DNA from: Arthrobacter sp. 9AX
GTDB lineage: Bacteria > Actinomycetota > Actinomycetes > Actinomycetales > Micrococcaceae
NCBI RefSeq assembly: GCF_902506095.1
Contig: NZ_LR733293.1
Coordinates: 3,718,264-3,782,263, forward strand
DNA length: 64,000 bases
Direction of reading: 5' to 3'
Both the position numbers and the translations under genes were made by a program. The notes under the pieces were generated by a model, which made no database searches, was not told the origin of the DNA, and saw only the letters and a program-made list of their open reading frames with translations. Positions 30,548-40,631 of this stretch are shown here, piece after piece (the first letter of the stretch is position 1; every line of letters begins with the position of its first letter).

Positions 30548-32224
30548 ATGTACCTGCTGCTCGCCGCCCATCCCTCCGGCGCGGTCCTGCAGGAACTCAC
30601 CAAGGCCGGGCACCCCCACCCGGACAATCCGGAACCAAGGCTCATCGCCGAGGGTGAACTGGCCGACATCGTCCTCGGATTGGAACGCAGGCCACGCGCA
30701 GGGCAACCTCCACGCTGGATCTGGCACCGCACCCAGGACTGGTACCCCACCCTGCTGGCGCGCGGAGTGGAACTCGAGCGCTGTTATGACCTGGGCCTCT
30801 GCGGGAATATCCTCGCCCTCTCCCAGTTCACCGCCCACACTGACTACGCCAGGAACGCGGAGAAGGTCACCCTGGATGACCCGGAGCAGGACGCCCTGTT
30901 CGATGATCTGGCAACCGGTTCCAGACCAAGCTTTACCCTTGAGGACCTCCGCATCGAGTACGCGGCCCAGCAGGAGGCCCTGGCCGCCGTAAGCCCGGAG
31001 GAGAACCGCCGCAACCGGCTCCAGCTCCTGCTGGCCGCAGAATCCGCCGGCGCCATGATCGCGGCGGAAATGCAGCATGCCGGCGTCCCCTGGCGGGAGG
31101 ACCTGCACGCGGAAATCCTGGCCGACTACCTGGGTCCGCGCCCGCCTCTGGGCCACCGCCCGGCCAAACTTGAGGCACTCAACGTCGAACTGCGGGGGCT
31201 CCTGAAGGCGCCCGCGCTCAATCCGGATTCCCCACAGGAACTCATCCGCGCGCTGCACCGGAACGGCATCGAGGTGAAGAGCACCCGCCAGTGGGAGCTG
31301 AAGGAGTCGAACCACCCCGCCATCGGGCCGCTGCTTGCCTACAAGAAGCTCTCACGGCTGCACACGGCGAACGGCTGGGCCTGGCTGGACGCGTGGGTGG
31401 CGGGCGGCCGGTTCCGGCCGGAATACGTGGTGGGCGGGGTGGTCTCGGGCCGCTGGGCGTCGCGCGGCGGAGGTGCCCTGCAGATTCCCCGCCAGATCCG
31501 CGGCGCCGTCCATGCCGATCCCGGCTACAAGCTGATCGTGGCCGACGCTTCGCAGCTTGAACCGCGCGTCCTGGTGGCACTGGCGCAGGATTCAGTCATG
31601 GCCGAGGCCGCCCGGGACCAGGACCTCTACGCGGGCATCGCCGCGAAGGGGTTCGGCGGCGACCGCGCCAAGGCGAAAGTGGCACTGCTGGGCGCCATGT
31701 ACGGCGCCACCTCGGGCGAGGCCGGCCGCCTCATGCCGCAGCTGACCAGGACTTATCCGCGGGCAGTGGGTTTCGTGGAGCAGGCTGCCCGCGCCGGCGA
31801 GGCCGGCGCGGCCGTCACCACCCGGCTGGGCCGCAGCAGCCCTCCCCCCTCGGAGCGGTGGTTCCAAAGCCAGCGTCCGGCGTCGGCCGAGGAGCAGCGG
31901 CGCGCCGAATCGATCGCCCGTTCCAGGGGGCGTTTCACGCGGAACTTCGTGGTCCAGGGCTCGGCCGCGGACTGGGCGGCGTGCTGGCTGGCGGAATTAC
32001 GACGGCGGCTGCGCACCTTGCGCACGGAAGGTACCGCCAGGGCGGAGCTCGTGTTCTTCCTCCACGACGAGGTGATGGTCCACGCACCTGTCCACCAGGT
32101 GGATGCTTGTATCACCGCGATAGAGGACGCCGCGGGCGCCGCCAAGGAACTGTTGTTCGGGCGCATCCCGGTGGAGTTTCCGGTGAGCGTTGCCGTGGTG
32201 GATTCCTACAACAACGCCAAGTGA
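30548..32224 (+). CDS. Stand-alone family A DNA polymerase (Pol I-like)
   Basis: A 558-residue polymerase. Motif A is LIVADASQLEPRVLVALAQD. The motif B helix contains DRAKAKVALLGAMYGATSG, and motif C is FFLHDEVMVHAP with the catalytic aspartate. The N-terminal 200 residues resemble the degenerate exonuclease region annotated as bifunctional 3'-5' exonuclease/polymerase in actinobacteria. I do not see the DxE exonuclease acidic residues, and there is no 5' nuclease domain. A repair or gap-filling role is likely. Divergent from cpaE. Confidence 0.85.
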   Translation: MYLLLAAHPSGAVLQELTKAGHPHPDNPEPRLIAEGELADIVLGLERRPRAGQPPRWIWHRTQDWYPTLLARGVELERCYDLGLCGNILALSQFTAHTDYARNAEKVTLDDPEQDALFDDLATGSRPSFTLEDLRIEYAAQQEALAAVSPEENRRNRLQLLLAAESAGAMIAAEMQHAGVPWREDLHAEILADYLGPRPPLGHRPAKLEALNVELRGLLKAPALNPDSPQELIRALHRNGIEVKSTRQWELKESNHPAIGPLLAYKKLSRLHTANGWAWLDAWVAGGRFRPEYVVGGVVSGRWASRGGGALQIPRQIRGAVHADPGYKLIVADASQLEPRVLVALAQDSVMAEAARDQDLYAGIAAKGFGGDRAKAKVALLGAMYGATSGEAGRLMPQLTRTYPRAVGFVEQAARAGEAGAAVTTRLGRSSPPPSERWFQSQRPASAEEQRRAESIARSRGRFTRNFVVQGSAADWAACWLAELRRRLRTLRTEGTARAELVFFLHDEVMVHAPVHQVDACITAIEDAAGAAKELLFGRIPVEFPVSVAVVDSYNNAK

Positions 32225-32395
32225 AAGCGCATCCCTCGGCACGCCTTCGAGCCCTCTTACGCGACGTTTGTCGAGAAAAGTAACCTACCCGGCAGTAGCT
32301 CGCCGCGGCAGCGTGACGCGGGTTACAGTCTTGAAGGCGACTGAAGAAGCAGTCCATTTTGGTGCAACGACGCATACCAAGGGGAGATCCGGCAC

Positions 32396-32587
32396 ATGGC
32401 GGGCAGGTTTGAAATTCATCGGGTAGGGGACGAGTCGTACCGGCTTCGGCTCACGGACGCAGAAGGCAACATCGTGGCCGTCTCACCAAACTTCAAGTCC
32501 CTCAGTACGCTGCTGGAGGGCATCAAGGCCATGCGTGAAAATGCAGCCACCGGCATTGTGGTGGATTTGCGCCAGCAGCAGGCGTAA
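32396..32587 (+). CDS. YegP-family (DUF1508) small protein
   Basis: A 63-residue protein: MAGRFEIHRVGDESYRLRLTDAEGNIVAVSPNFKS...VVDLRQ. This is a single YegP repeat of the kind seen as one or two copies in bacteria. Function unknown. A GGGGAG-type site lies about 10 nt upstream. It converges on the Nudix gene with 3 bp between. Confidence 0.82.
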   Translation: MAGRFEIHRVGDESYRLRLTDAEGNIVAVSPNFKSLSTLLEGIKAMRENAATGIVVDLRQQQA

Positions 32588-32590
32588 CAC

Positions 32591-33268
32591 CTAGACACCT
32601 ATCGGGTGGACCCGGCTCCGATCCCACGGGACGGCCCAGCCAAGCTGTTCAAAGAGTCCGTTGAGGACAATGCCGGTAAACCCCCAGACCACCACGCCGT
32701 TGACGGTGAAGGCCGGACTATCGAAAGTCCGCCCGGCCCGGTGGGCCGTGGCCATGACCCGGTTGTCCGGATCCAGCAGGTCACGGACAGGAACCCGGAA
32801 CACCTGCGCGGACTCGGCATAGTCCACCACACGGACCGGTGACGGCGAACGCCACCACCCGAGGACAGGGGTGACCAGGAAGTTGCTGTGGGCCAGGCCC
32901 AGCTCCTGCAGCCTGCCCAGGACTTCGACGCCGTCCACGTCGAGTCCCGTTTCTTCCACGGCCTCCCGCAGTGCCGCCTGTACCGGCGTTTCCCTGGCGT
33001 CAATGGAGCCGCCGGGAAACGCCACCTGCCCCGGGTGCGAGTCCAGGGTGTGCGCGCGTTCCAGCAGGAGCACGTCCAGGTCCGCCGGGGCCAGAGGTTT
33101 GTCCGACGCGGCCGGGACGTTATCAAGCGCACCGAACAGCATCAGGACCGCAGCCCTGCGCGCCCGGCGGGCATCGACGGTCAGGGCCGCCCAGAGGGGG
33201 TCCGGGGCGGATGCCGATCCCGACTCTGCCTTCCGCGCCAGGTTGATCAGGTCTTCGCGGGCGCTCAC
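32591..33268 (-). CDS. Nudix hydrolase, CoA-pyrophosphatase-like (NudL type)
   Basis: A 225-residue protein. The Nudix box is [24 protein letters not shown] (GX5EX7REUXEEXGU pattern), preceded by the NudL-type [21 protein letters not shown], which suggests cleavage of CoA or similar nucleotides. GTG 33,268 overlaps the nth stop (GTGA), giving translational coupling. The exact substrate is unproven. Confidence 0.86.
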   Translation of the reverse strand: MSAREDLINLARKAESGSASAPDPLWAALTVDARRARRAAVLMLFGALDNVPAASDKPLAPADLDVLLLERAHTLDSHPGQVAFPGGSIDARETPVQAALREAVEETGLDVDGVEVLGRLQELGLAHSNFLVTPVLGWWRSPSPVRVVDYAESAQVFRVPVRDLLDPDNRVMATAHRAGRTFDSPAFTVNGVVVWGFTGIVLNGLFEQLGWAVPWDRSRVHPIGV

Positions 33269-34152
33269 TGGATCCTCTTTTGGGATTCCATCCTGATTTC
33301 GGCTGCCCGGTGGGTCTCGGCCTGCAATTGGGCCAGCAGGGCTTCATTGCCCGGAGCGAGTTCATACTTCAGCAGCTTGGCCGCCTTGGCCGAGTCTGTT
33401 TCGCCCAGCCCGTAGCTGGGGCACCAGTTGGCCACCGGGCACGCACCGCAGGCGGGCCTGCGGGAATGGCACACCCGCCGCCCGTGGAACACCACCCGGT
33501 GGGAGAGCATGGTCCAGTCCCGTTTCTCGAAGAGCTCGGCGACGTCGTATTCGATCTGGACCGGGTCCTCGGACTGCGTCCAGCCGAACCGGCGGGCCAG
33601 GCGGCCAAAGTGGGTGTCCACCGTGATTCCCGGGACCCCGAAGGCGTTGCCCAGCACCACGTTGGCGGTCTTCCGGCCCACCCCGGGGAGCGTGACCAGG
33701 TCCTCCAGCCTGCCGGGGACAACGCCGTTGTACTCGTCTACCAGGCGGGTGCACAACGCCACCAGGCTTCGCGTTTTGGCGCGGAAGAAACCGGTGGCTT
33801 TGATGATCTCTTCGATTGCGGCGGGATCCGCTTCCGCCATCGCCCGCGGGTCGGGGTAGCGCGCGAACAGCAGCGGAGTGACCTGGTTGACTGTGACGTC
33901 GGTGGTCTGTGCCGACAGGACGGTGGCCACCAGCAGTTCGAACGGGTTGCGGAAATCGAGTTCCGCGTGCGCGTAGGGGTATTTCTCGGCCAGGGCCCTG
34001 TTGATCCGGCGTGCCCGCCTCTTCAGCCCGAGCAGGGACTCCGACGAGACCACCGGCATTCCCGCGGCCTGGGCGGGCGGCACACCGCCGGCCCCAGCCG
34101 CCGGTGCGGTGCTGCCGGCCAGTGGAGCTTTGGCGGCCCGGGGAGAGGCCAT
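33265..34152 (-). CDS. nth: Endonuclease III
   Basis: A 295-residue DNA glycosylase/AP lyase for oxidised pyrimidines. The helix-hairpin-helix [18 protein letters not shown] contains the catalytic lysine, the catalytic aspartate lies in [12 protein letters not shown], and the 4Fe-4S cluster is C-x6-C-x2-C-x5-C ([17 protein letters not shown]). An Ala/Pro-rich N-terminal extension of about 35 residues precedes the fold, as in several actinobacterial Nth proteins. Confidence 0.94.
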   Translation of the reverse strand: MASPRAAKAPLAGSTAPAAGAGGVPPAQAAGMPVVSSESLLGLKRRARRINRALAEKYPYAHAELDFRNPFELLVATVLSAQTTDVTVNQVTPLLFARYPDPRAMAEADPAAIEEIIKATGFFRAKTRSLVALCTRLVDEYNGVVPGRLEDLVTLPGVGRKTANVVLGNAFGVPGITVDTHFGRLARRFGWTQSEDPVQIEYDVAELFEKRDWTMLSHRVVFHGRRVCHSRRPACGACPVANWCPSYGLGETDSAKAAKLLKYELAPGNEALLAQLQAETHRAAEIRMESQKRIQ

Positions 34153-34155
34153 TTC

Positions 34156-35580
34156 CTAGCCGCGCTCGATATTGCTGAGGTCGCGCAGCACGCCCAGGCG
34201 ACCATCGGTGTGCTGGACCAGGAACTCGTGCCCGCGGTCCTCGAGCGCCAACACCCAGCCGCCGGGCTCGATCACGAACGCCGGGGCGCCGGTGCGGGGG
34301 TCGAAAGCGGTGCGGTGCTGGGCCACGGCGAACCAGAAGGCCTCGTGGATGGGCTGCTCGTCCTCCTCCGGGCGGCTGGCCGGGTCCACGGTCGCCCCGA
34401 TGGGAACGTCGGCGCGGACCTGCGGGTGGACGGCCGTTGCGGCCGGCGGCTGCCACGAGCCCTGCGCAGCGGATGCAGCAGCGGCGGGAGTGCCGCCATC
34501 GTGGTTGCCTGCAGTTCCCTGCCCGGCAGACGGGGCCGCAACTGCGGAAGCGCCCGCTCCTGAGGCGGCGCCTGAAGCAACGCCCGCACCGGCAGCCGCA
34601 GCGCCCGAGGACGGGATATCTGCCAGTTGCGTCTCTTCCGCGGCGGGGGCGGCAGCAGGACGGACGACGTCGGACGCCTGGGTTGCAGGCCCCGAGTCAG
34701 CTTTGGCGCCGAAATCGGAGGCTTCGGGCGCCGTGGAAACGGGTGCGGGGCCGGTGGAGACAGGCGCCGGAGCCGCGGCAGGCGCCCCGGCCGCCGCAGC
34801 GGCGGGAGCACCGGCAGCCGTGGCAACTGCGGCTGTGGCCGGCGCATGGTTGGTTGCCGGCTCATTGTTGGTGGCGGGCGCGTGCGTGGCACCGGTCTGG
34901 ACTGCGGAAGAGCCGGCACCGGCGCCGCTGAACAGGCCGCCCTTGGAGAAGAGGGGCTTGGAAGCAGATTCGGCCTTGGGCTTCTTGGGAGCGCGCGGCT
35001 TCTGGAAGGGAACGGCAGCTTCCCGCGCCACCACGTGCGCCGGGGCTTCCGCGCGTCCCTGGAAGTCGGGCGAGACGTACGGGAGGAAGCGTCCCAGGAC
35101 CGTGGCGGCGAACAGAACCAGGGACCCGATCAGGCCAACCAGCAGGCTGGGAACATACGCGCCGGCAATGGAAAGGAAAAAGAACGCCACGGCGAAGGAA
35201 GCCGCCACGGAAGCGAACTGGTCGATCGAGAGCGACCCGATCCGGATTTTGGTGCCGGGCGCCAGCCGGCGTGCGGCGAACAAAGCACTCACAATCAGGG
35301 GCAGGATGATGCCCAGGCCCAGGAAAAAGAGATTGTTCAGGTTCCAGAGGTTGTACCGGCCACCGAAGATGGGCAGCAGGGACGCAACGAACAAAATGAG
35401 GGTGGCAGCAAAGACTGCCAGGTCCCGGATGGTGAACGGACCGAGCACTGCCTGGTGGGCATTGGCGCCCTTGCCTCCGGACGGTGCCGGCTGGCCTGCC
35501 CCGTCGGCCGGCGCGGTGGTGCTGCCGGAACCCGCAACGGTGTCAGGGCCTGTTTTCTGGCCGAAGCTCTGCTGGTTCAT
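34156..35580 (-). CDS. Actinobacterial multi-pass membrane protein with Ala/Pro-rich linker, unknown
   Basis: A 474-residue protein. A hydrophilic N terminus (1-45) is followed by four TM helices (FTIRDLAVFAATLILFVASLLPIF, LFFLGLGIILPLIVSALFAARR, FASVAASFAVAFFFLSIAGAYVP, LLVGLIGSLVLFAATVLG). A very Ala/Pro-rich low-complexity region of about 200 residues comes next. A conserved C-terminal module of about 70 residues (EAFWFAVAQHRTAFDP...EDRGHEFLVQHTDGRLGVLRDLSNIERG) ends the protein. No function recognised. It ends 3 bp before the nth start and may be co-transcribed with it. Confidence 0.75.
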   Translation of the reverse strand: MNQQSFGQKTGPDTVAGSGSTTAPADGAGQPAPSGGKGANAHQAVLGPFTIRDLAVFAATLILFVASLLPIFGGRYNLWNLNNLFFLGLGIILPLIVSALFAARRLAPGTKIRIGSLSIDQFASVAASFAVAFFFLSIAGAYVPSLLVGLIGSLVLFAATVLGRFLPYVSPDFQGRAEAPAHVVAREAAVPFQKPRAPKKPKAESASKPLFSKGGLFSGAGAGSSAVQTGATHAPATNNEPATNHAPATAAVATAAGAPAAAAAGAPAAAPAPVSTGPAPVSTAPEASDFGAKADSGPATQASDVVRPAAAPAAEETQLADIPSSGAAAAGAGVASGAASGAGASAVAAPSAGQGTAGNHDGGTPAAAASAAQGSWQPPAATAVHPQVRADVPIGATVDPASRPEEDEQPIHEAFWFAVAQHRTAFDPRTGAPAFVIEPGGWVLALEDRGHEFLVQHTDGRLGVLRDLSNIERG

Positions 35581-35987
35581 TCTGTTCTCCTTAGCGTGGC
35601 GGCACCGGGGCTGGTGGCCCCGAAACCGTGCCGTCGTACAGCGGTTCCCTCCCTTCCCGGGCGCTTGCGCACCCGGGAAGGGAGGGGCCGAAGTGAAGTC
35701 ACAATTCCATCTCAGCCTAGTCAACAGCCTGACTGATCACTAGCTGGACGCGGCCCCGGAGGGCTGGCTGTTACCGCAGGTTCCACCATTCACCGCTTAA
35801 TAAATGCCGCTCGCGGGCCCGTCTGTGACAGCGCACACATGCGCCGCCGGGCAAGCATTAGTCTTGATTCCGGAACAGCTCTTTGCGGAAAGTCCGTGAT
35901 CAGCCGGTGCCCGGCGTCGTGCAGGCGGCGGAGCCCGGCCGGCGGCGGATGCCCGCGCAGCAAAGATCGATGAATGATGAGGTTCAC
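35581..35987. other. Intergenic region with a 15-bp perfect hairpin
   Basis: A 407-bp divergent region between the membrane protein and acsA. CCCTCCCTTCCCGGG (35,647-35,661) and CCCGGGAAGGGAGGG (35,672-35,686) form a perfect stem around a 10-nt loop that can itself pair. It lies in the untranslated leader of the membrane-protein gene. The acsA promoter should lie toward 35,850-35,960. No further gene is seen. Confidence 0.5.
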
Positions 35988-38006
35988 ATGTCCCAGGACA
36001 CTTCAAGCTCCACGGCCACCGCTCCCGCCGGCTCCGGACAGGGCGCACAGGCCGGCCAGCAGGGCGATGCCTTCGAAAACCTGCTGCACGAGACCCGGAC
36101 GTTTCCGCCTACTCCGGAGTTCGCCGCTGACGCAGTGATCAAGGCAGGCGAATATGACGAGGCCGCGGCTGACCGGCCGGCGTTCTGGGCAAAGCAGGCC
36201 CGCGAACTGCTGACCTGGAGCAAGGACTTTGACCAGCCGCTGGACTGGTCCAACCCGCCCTTCGCCAAGTGGTTCGTGGGTGGGGAAGTCAATGCCGCGT
36301 ACAACGCCCTGGACCGGCATGTGGAGGCCGGGCGCGGCGACCGGGTGGCCATCTATTTCGAGGGCGAACCGGGCGATACCCGGACCTACACTTATGCCCA
36401 GCTCACCGAAGAGGTGAAGAAGGCCGCCAACGCGTTCGAATCCCTCGGCGTCGCTAAGGGCGACCGCGTGGCGGTGTACCTGCCCATGATTCCGGAAGCT
36501 GTGATCACGCTCCTGGCCTGCGCCCGGATCGGCGCGGTGCATTCGGTGGTGTTCGGCGGCTTCTCCGCGGATGCCCTGCGGTCCAGGATCGAGGACGCCG
36601 AGGCCAAACTGGTGGTCACCGCTGACGGCACGTACCGCCGCGGCAAGCCCAGTGCCCTGAAGAGCGCTGTGGACGAGGCGCTGGCCAACGATGGCCACAC
36701 CGTGCAGAACGTGGTGGTGGTCAAGCGCAACGGCCAGGACGTGGACTGGAGCGAGGGCCGGGACCACTGGTGGGCCGATACCGTGGAGGCCGCCTCCGCC
36801 GAGCACACCGCCGTGGGACATGATTCCGAGCACCCTTTGTTCATCCTGTACACCTCCGGCACCACCGGACGGCCTAAGGGCATCCTGCACACCACCGGCG
36901 GGTACCTCACCCAGACCGCCTACACGCACAAGGCAGTGTTCGACCTGCACCCGGAAACGGACGTGTACTGGTGCACGGCCGACGTCGGCTGGGTCACCGG
37001 TCACTCCTACGTCACCTATGCCCCGCTCATCAACGGCGCCACCCAGGTCCTGTACGAAGGCACCCCGGATTCCCCGCACCAGGGCCGCTGGTGGGAGATT
37101 GTGGAGAAGTACAAGGTCTCCATCCTGTACACCGCCCCCACCGCGATCCGGACGTTCATGAAGTGGGGCCGGGAGATCCCGGACAAGTACGATCTGTCCT
37201 CCATCCGGGTGCTGGGCTCCGTAGGCGAGCCCATCAACCCGGAAGCGTGGATGTGGTACCGCAAGGTGATCGGCGGGGACAAGGCCCCCATCGTGGACAC
37301 CTGGTGGCAGACGGAAACCGGGGCACAGATGATCGCCCCTCTTCCCGGCGTCACCGCAACCAAGCCCGGCTCCGCCCAGGTCCCGCTGCCCGGCATCGCC
37401 GTGGACGTGGTGGACGAACTCGGCGAATCCGTCCCCGACGGGCACGGCGGCTTCCTGGTCATCCGCGAACCGTGGCCGGCGATGCTCCGCGGCATCTGGG
37501 GCGACCCCGAACGCTTCAAGGACACCTACTGGTCCCGGTTCGACGCGATGTATTTCGCCGGCGACGGCGCCAAAAAGGACGAAGACGGCGACATCTGGCT
37601 CCTGGGCCGGGTGGACGATGTCATGAACGTCTCCGGGCACCGGCTCTCCACCACCGAGATCGAATCCGCCCTGGTGTCCCACCCGGCCGTGGCCGAAGCA
37701 GCCGTGGTGGGCGCCGCGGACGAGACCACCGGCCAGGCCGTCGTCGCGTTCGTCATCCTCCGTGGTGACGCCGCCAACAACGGCGACGACACCGTCCAGG
37801 AACTCCGCACCCACGTGGGCAAGGAAATCGGCCCCATCGCCAAGCCGAAGAACATCCTCGTGGTTCCGGAACTGCCCAAGACCCGCTCCGGCAAGATCAT
37901 GCGCCGCCTCCTCAAGGACGTCGCCGAAGGCCGCGACCCCGGCGACGCCACCACGCTGTCGGACCCCACGATCATGCAGCAGATTGCGCAGTCGCTCAGA
38001 AAGTAA
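35988..38006 (+). CDS. acsA: Acetyl-CoA synthetase
   Basis: A 672-residue AMP-forming ligase. The acyl-adenylate P-loop is [15 protein letters not shown]. The family signatures [26 protein letters not shown], and [13 protein letters not shown]...[14 protein letters not shown] are present. The C-terminal acetylation-site lysine is in [11 protein letters not shown]. It turns acetate, ATP and CoA into acetyl-CoA. The ATG at 35,988 follows a GAGG site; the longer in-frame start lacks conservation. The conserved Lys fits control by acetylation and an AcuC-type deacetylase, encoded at the left end of the window. Confidence 0.95.
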   Translation: MSQDTSSSTATAPAGSGQGAQAGQQGDAFENLLHETRTFPPTPEFAADAVIKAGEYDEAAADRPAFWAKQARELLTWSKDFDQPLDWSNPPFAKWFVGGEVNAAYNALDRHVEAGRGDRVAIYFEGEPGDTRTYTYAQLTEEVKKAANAFESLGVAKGDRVAVYLPMIPEAVITLLACARIGAVHSVVFGGFSADALRSRIEDAEAKLVVTADGTYRRGKPSALKSAVDEALANDGHTVQNVVVVKRNGQDVDWSEGRDHWWADTVEAASAEHTAVGHDSEHPLFILYTSGTTGRPKGILHTTGGYLTQTAYTHKAVFDLHPETDVYWCTADVGWVTGHSYVTYAPLINGATQVLYEGTPDSPHQGRWWEIVEKYKVSILYTAPTAIRTFMKWGREIPDKYDLSSIRVLGSVGEPINPEAWMWYRKVIGGDKAPIVDTWWQTETGAQMIAPLPGVTATKPGSAQVPLPGIAVDVVDELGESVPDGHGGFLVIREPWPAMLRGIWGDPERFKDTYWSRFDAMYFAGDGAKKDEDGDIWLLGRVDDVMNVSGHRLSTTEIESALVSHPAVAEAAVVGAADETTGQAVVAFVILRGDAANNGDDTVQELRTHVGKEIGPIAKPKNILVVPELPKTRSGKIMRRLLKDVAEGRDPGDATTLSDPTIMQQIAQSLRK

Positions 38007-38038
38007 CAGTGGCTGATTATCAGCTCCTACGCTGCCGA

Positions 38039-38081
38039 GTGGCCCCGCTTTCCCCCGATTTCACGGGAAAAGCGGGGCCAC
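38039..38081 (+). terminator. Terminator after acsA
   Basis: GTGGCCCCGCTTT and AAAGCGGGGCCAC pair perfectly, extended by CCC/GGG with one bulged base, around a short loop. It lies 33 nt after the acsA stop. Confidence 0.75.
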
Positions 38082-38136
38082 TCCCCGTTTGTGACGATTC
38101 AAAAGAATCGGCCGTTCAAAATGTTATTTCCCGTTC

Positions 38137-38190
38137 TTCCATGTTCTGTTTTGCACGGTTATAGTCAGACTCAATGTGAGGTGTCTCACA
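38137..38190 (+). promoter_or_regulatory. Promoter and TGTGAG-N4-CTCACA operator of the first sugar ABC operon
   Basis: TTCCAT (38,137-38,142) and TATAGT (38,160-38,165) with a 17-bp spacer form a sigma-70-like promoter. The perfect inverted repeat TGTGAG/CTCACA (38,175-38,190) starts about where transcription would begin, a classic repressor position. The DeoR-type regulator at the operon's end is the obvious candidate ligand-controlled repressor; that link is inferred. Confidence 0.55.
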
Positions 38191-38216
38191 TGCGGCTATT
38201 TTTCAAGGGAGAGAAC

Positions 38217-39527
38217 ATGGCTTCACAGTTTGATGCGTCGGCGACTGCCTTCCCGAGCAGGCGGACCATCCTTAAAACCGTCGGCGTAGGCGCGGCAGGC
38301 CTGGCCGGCAGCCCGTTCCTCGCAGCTTGTACTGGCGGAAGCGGCCCTACCGCCACCGGATCGGACTCCCCTGGCCTGACCTTTGGTTCCGGCTCTTCCG
38401 ACGACGTCCCCAAGCGGGCCTACCAGGCTGTCACCGACGCCTTCACAGCCAAGACCGGCAAAAAAGTCACCACCAACGTGGTCCCCCACAATGACTTCCA
38501 GAACAAGATCAACTCCTACCTGCAGGGCTCCCCGGACGATACCTTCACCTGGTTCGCCGGCTACCGCATGCAGTACTACGCAGGCAAGGGACTCCTGGCG
38601 CCCATCGACGACGTCTGGGAAACCATCGGCGGCAACTACTCCGATGCCCTCAAGAAAGCCTCCACGGGCCCGGACGGCAAGATGTACTTCGTCCCCAACT
38701 ACAACTACCCGTGGGGCTTCTTCTACCGGAAGAGCCTCTGGGCCGAAAAGGGGTACGAGGTGCCGGAAACCTTCGACGCCCTCAAAACCCTCGCCGCGAA
38801 AATGCAGGCGGACGGCATCATTCCGATCGGCTTCGCCGACAAGGACGGCTGGCCGGCCATGGGAACCTTCGACTACATCAACATGAGGCTCAACGGCTAC
38901 CAGTTCCACGTGGACCTGTGCGCGCATAAGGAATCCTGGGACCAGCAAAAGGTCAGCGCGGTCTTTGACACCTGGTCGGCGCTCCTCCCCTTCCAGGATC
39001 CGGCAGCACTTGGCCAGACCTGGCAGGACGCCGCCAAGGCGCTCGAAGCCAAAAAGACCGGCATGTACCTGCTCGGTTCCTTCGTCACCCAGCAGTTCAC
39101 CGACCCGGCAGTCCTGGCGGACATCGATTTCTTCGCATTTCCTGAGATTGCCGTGGAAGGCCGCGACGCCGTCGAAGCCCCCATCGACGGCCTCCTGCTG
39201 TCCAAGAAGGGCGGCGAGAACAAAACGGCCCGCGACTTCATGGCGTACCTCGGCACCCCCGAGGCCCAGGACACCTACTCCGCCGTCGACCCGTCCAACA
39301 TCGCCACCGCCAAGGGAACGGACACTTCCAAGTTCAGCCCGCTCAACAAGAAGTGCGCCGAGACCATCGCCGACGCGAAGTTCATCAGCCAGTTCTTCGA
39401 CCGTGACGCCCTGCCCGCGATGGCCAACAACGTGATGATCCCGGCCCTGCAAAGCTTCATCAAGGACGGCAAGATGGACGTCAAAAACCTTGAGGCGCAG
39501 GCCAAGACGCTGTACGCCGCGCAGTAG
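38217..39527 (+). CDS. Sugar ABC transporter substrate-binding lipoprotein (Tat-type signal)
   Basis: A 436-residue family 1 extracellular solute-binding protein. The signal has a twin arginine (SRRTILKTVGVGAAGLAGSPFLAAC) and a lipobox, so export by Tat and lipid anchoring are likely. The mature part shows the usual carbohydrate-binding layout (FAGYRMQYYAGKGLLAPID, PNYNYPWGFFYRKSLW). Substrate unknown. The ATG at 38,217 with a GGGAG site is chosen. It is followed by two permeases. Confidence 0.9.
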   Translation: MASQFDASATAFPSRRTILKTVGVGAAGLAGSPFLAACTGGSGPTATGSDSPGLTFGSGSSDDVPKRAYQAVTDAFTAKTGKKVTTNVVPHNDFQNKINSYLQGSPDDTFTWFAGYRMQYYAGKGLLAPIDDVWETIGGNYSDALKKASTGPDGKMYFVPNYNYPWGFFYRKSLWAEKGYEVPETFDALKTLAAKMQADGIIPIGFADKDGWPAMGTFDYINMRLNGYQFHVDLCAHKESWDQQKVSAVFDTWSALLPFQDPAALGQTWQDAAKALEAKKTGMYLLGSFVTQQFTDPAVLADIDFFAFPEIAVEGRDAVEAPIDGLLLSKKGGENKTARDFMAYLGTPEAQDTYSAVDPSNIATAKGTDTSKFSPLNKKCAETIADAKFISQFFDRDALPAMANNVMIPALQSFIKDGKMDVKNLEAQAKTLYAAQ

Positions 39528-39546
39528 GTCCAGGCAGCACTTCCAG

Positions 39547-39585
39547 CCCTTCCGCGCCGTTTCAACGGCGACCCGCAGGGAAGGG
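39547..39585 (+). terminator. Intercistronic hairpin between binding protein and permease genes
   Basis: CCCTTCC/GGAAGGG outside and GCCGTT/AACGGC inside form a nested hairpin 20 nt after the binding-protein stop, without a U tract. It may stabilise the upstream message or attenuate read-through to the permeases, giving more binding protein. Confidence 0.45.
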
Positions 39586-39659
39586 AACGAGGACGGCGGC
39601 ACAGGCTCCCGCCGTCGTCGTCCCCTTCCAGCGTCCGCACCAACAAAGGGAAGACTTCC

Positions 39660-40631
39660 ATGAGCAGCACCGCACAAGAACTGATCCCGCCGGAAGCGCG
39701 GGAACCGGGCGGCGGCCGGATCCGCCGGAGCAAAGGCGGGCGGGTCCGCCGCCTGACCGGACGGGACAAAGTGGTCCTGTCGCTGATGGTGGGAATCCCC
39801 ACCCTGATCGAACTGTGCCTGGTCTGGCTGCCCACGCTGATGTCCGTGGGGCTCAGCTTCAGCAGGTGGAACGGGCTGGACCTGGCCGACATCCGCCCTG
39901 CCGGCACGGACAACTACCAATACATCACCCAGGACTACCCGCCCTTCTGGCCGGCGGTGCAGCACAACCTGCTGTGGCTGCTGTTCCTGGCACTGATTGC
40001 CACGCCGCTGGGCCTGCTGCTCGCCGTGCTGCTGGACCAGAACATCCGCGGCAGCAAGATCTACCAGAGCATCTTCTTCGCACCGGTAATGCTCTCCCTC
40101 GCCCTCATCGGCATCATCTGGCAGCTCTTCTACCAGCGCGACAACGGGCTCCTGAACTTCCTCCTCGGCACCGCCGGGACACCGCGGGCGGTGGACTGGT
40201 TCGGGGATTCCTCCGTGAACATCTGGGCTGCGATGATCGCCGCGACCTGGCGGCATGCCGGGTACGTCATGCTCCTGTACCTTGCCGGGCTGAAGGGCGT
40301 GGACCCCAGCCTGAAGGAGGCCGCGGCCATCGACGGCGCCAACTCCGTGCAGACCTTCTTCCGGGTGGTGTTCCCGGCCATGCGTCCCATCAACATCGTC
40401 ATCGTGGTGATCACCATCATCGAATCGCTGCGCGCCTTTGACGTGGTCTACGTCATTAACCGCGGCACCAACGGCCTGGAAATGCTCAGCGCCCTGGTGA
40501 TCCAGAACCTCGTGGGCGAAGGGCAGGTGATAGGCGTCGGCTCGGCGCTGGCAGTGGTGCTGCTGGTCATCTCCCTGGTCCCGATCGTCTTCTACCTCAG
40601 CCGCACCTTCGGCAAGGAGAACAGAGCATGA
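39660..40631 (+). CDS. Sugar ABC transporter permease (MalF/UgpA type)
   Basis: A 323-residue permease with six predicted TM helices and the EAA loop EAAAIDGANSVQTFFRVVFPAMRP that contacts the ATPase. Its stop overlaps the next start by 4 bp (ATGA). Confidence 0.9.
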   Translation: MSSTAQELIPPEAREPGGGRIRRSKGGRVRRLTGRDKVVLSLMVGIPTLIELCLVWLPTLMSVGLSFSRWNGLDLADIRPAGTDNYQYITQDYPPFWPAVQHNLLWLLFLALIATPLGLLLAVLLDQNIRGSKIYQSIFFAPVMLSLALIGIIWQLFYQRDNGLLNFLLGTAGTPRAVDWFGDSSVNIWAAMIAATWRHAGYVMLLYLAGLKGVDPSLKEAAAIDGANSVQTFFRVVFPAMRPINIVIVVITIIESLRAFDVVYVINRGTNGLEMLSALVIQNLVGEGQVIGVGSALAVVLLVISLVPIVFYLSRTFGKENRA

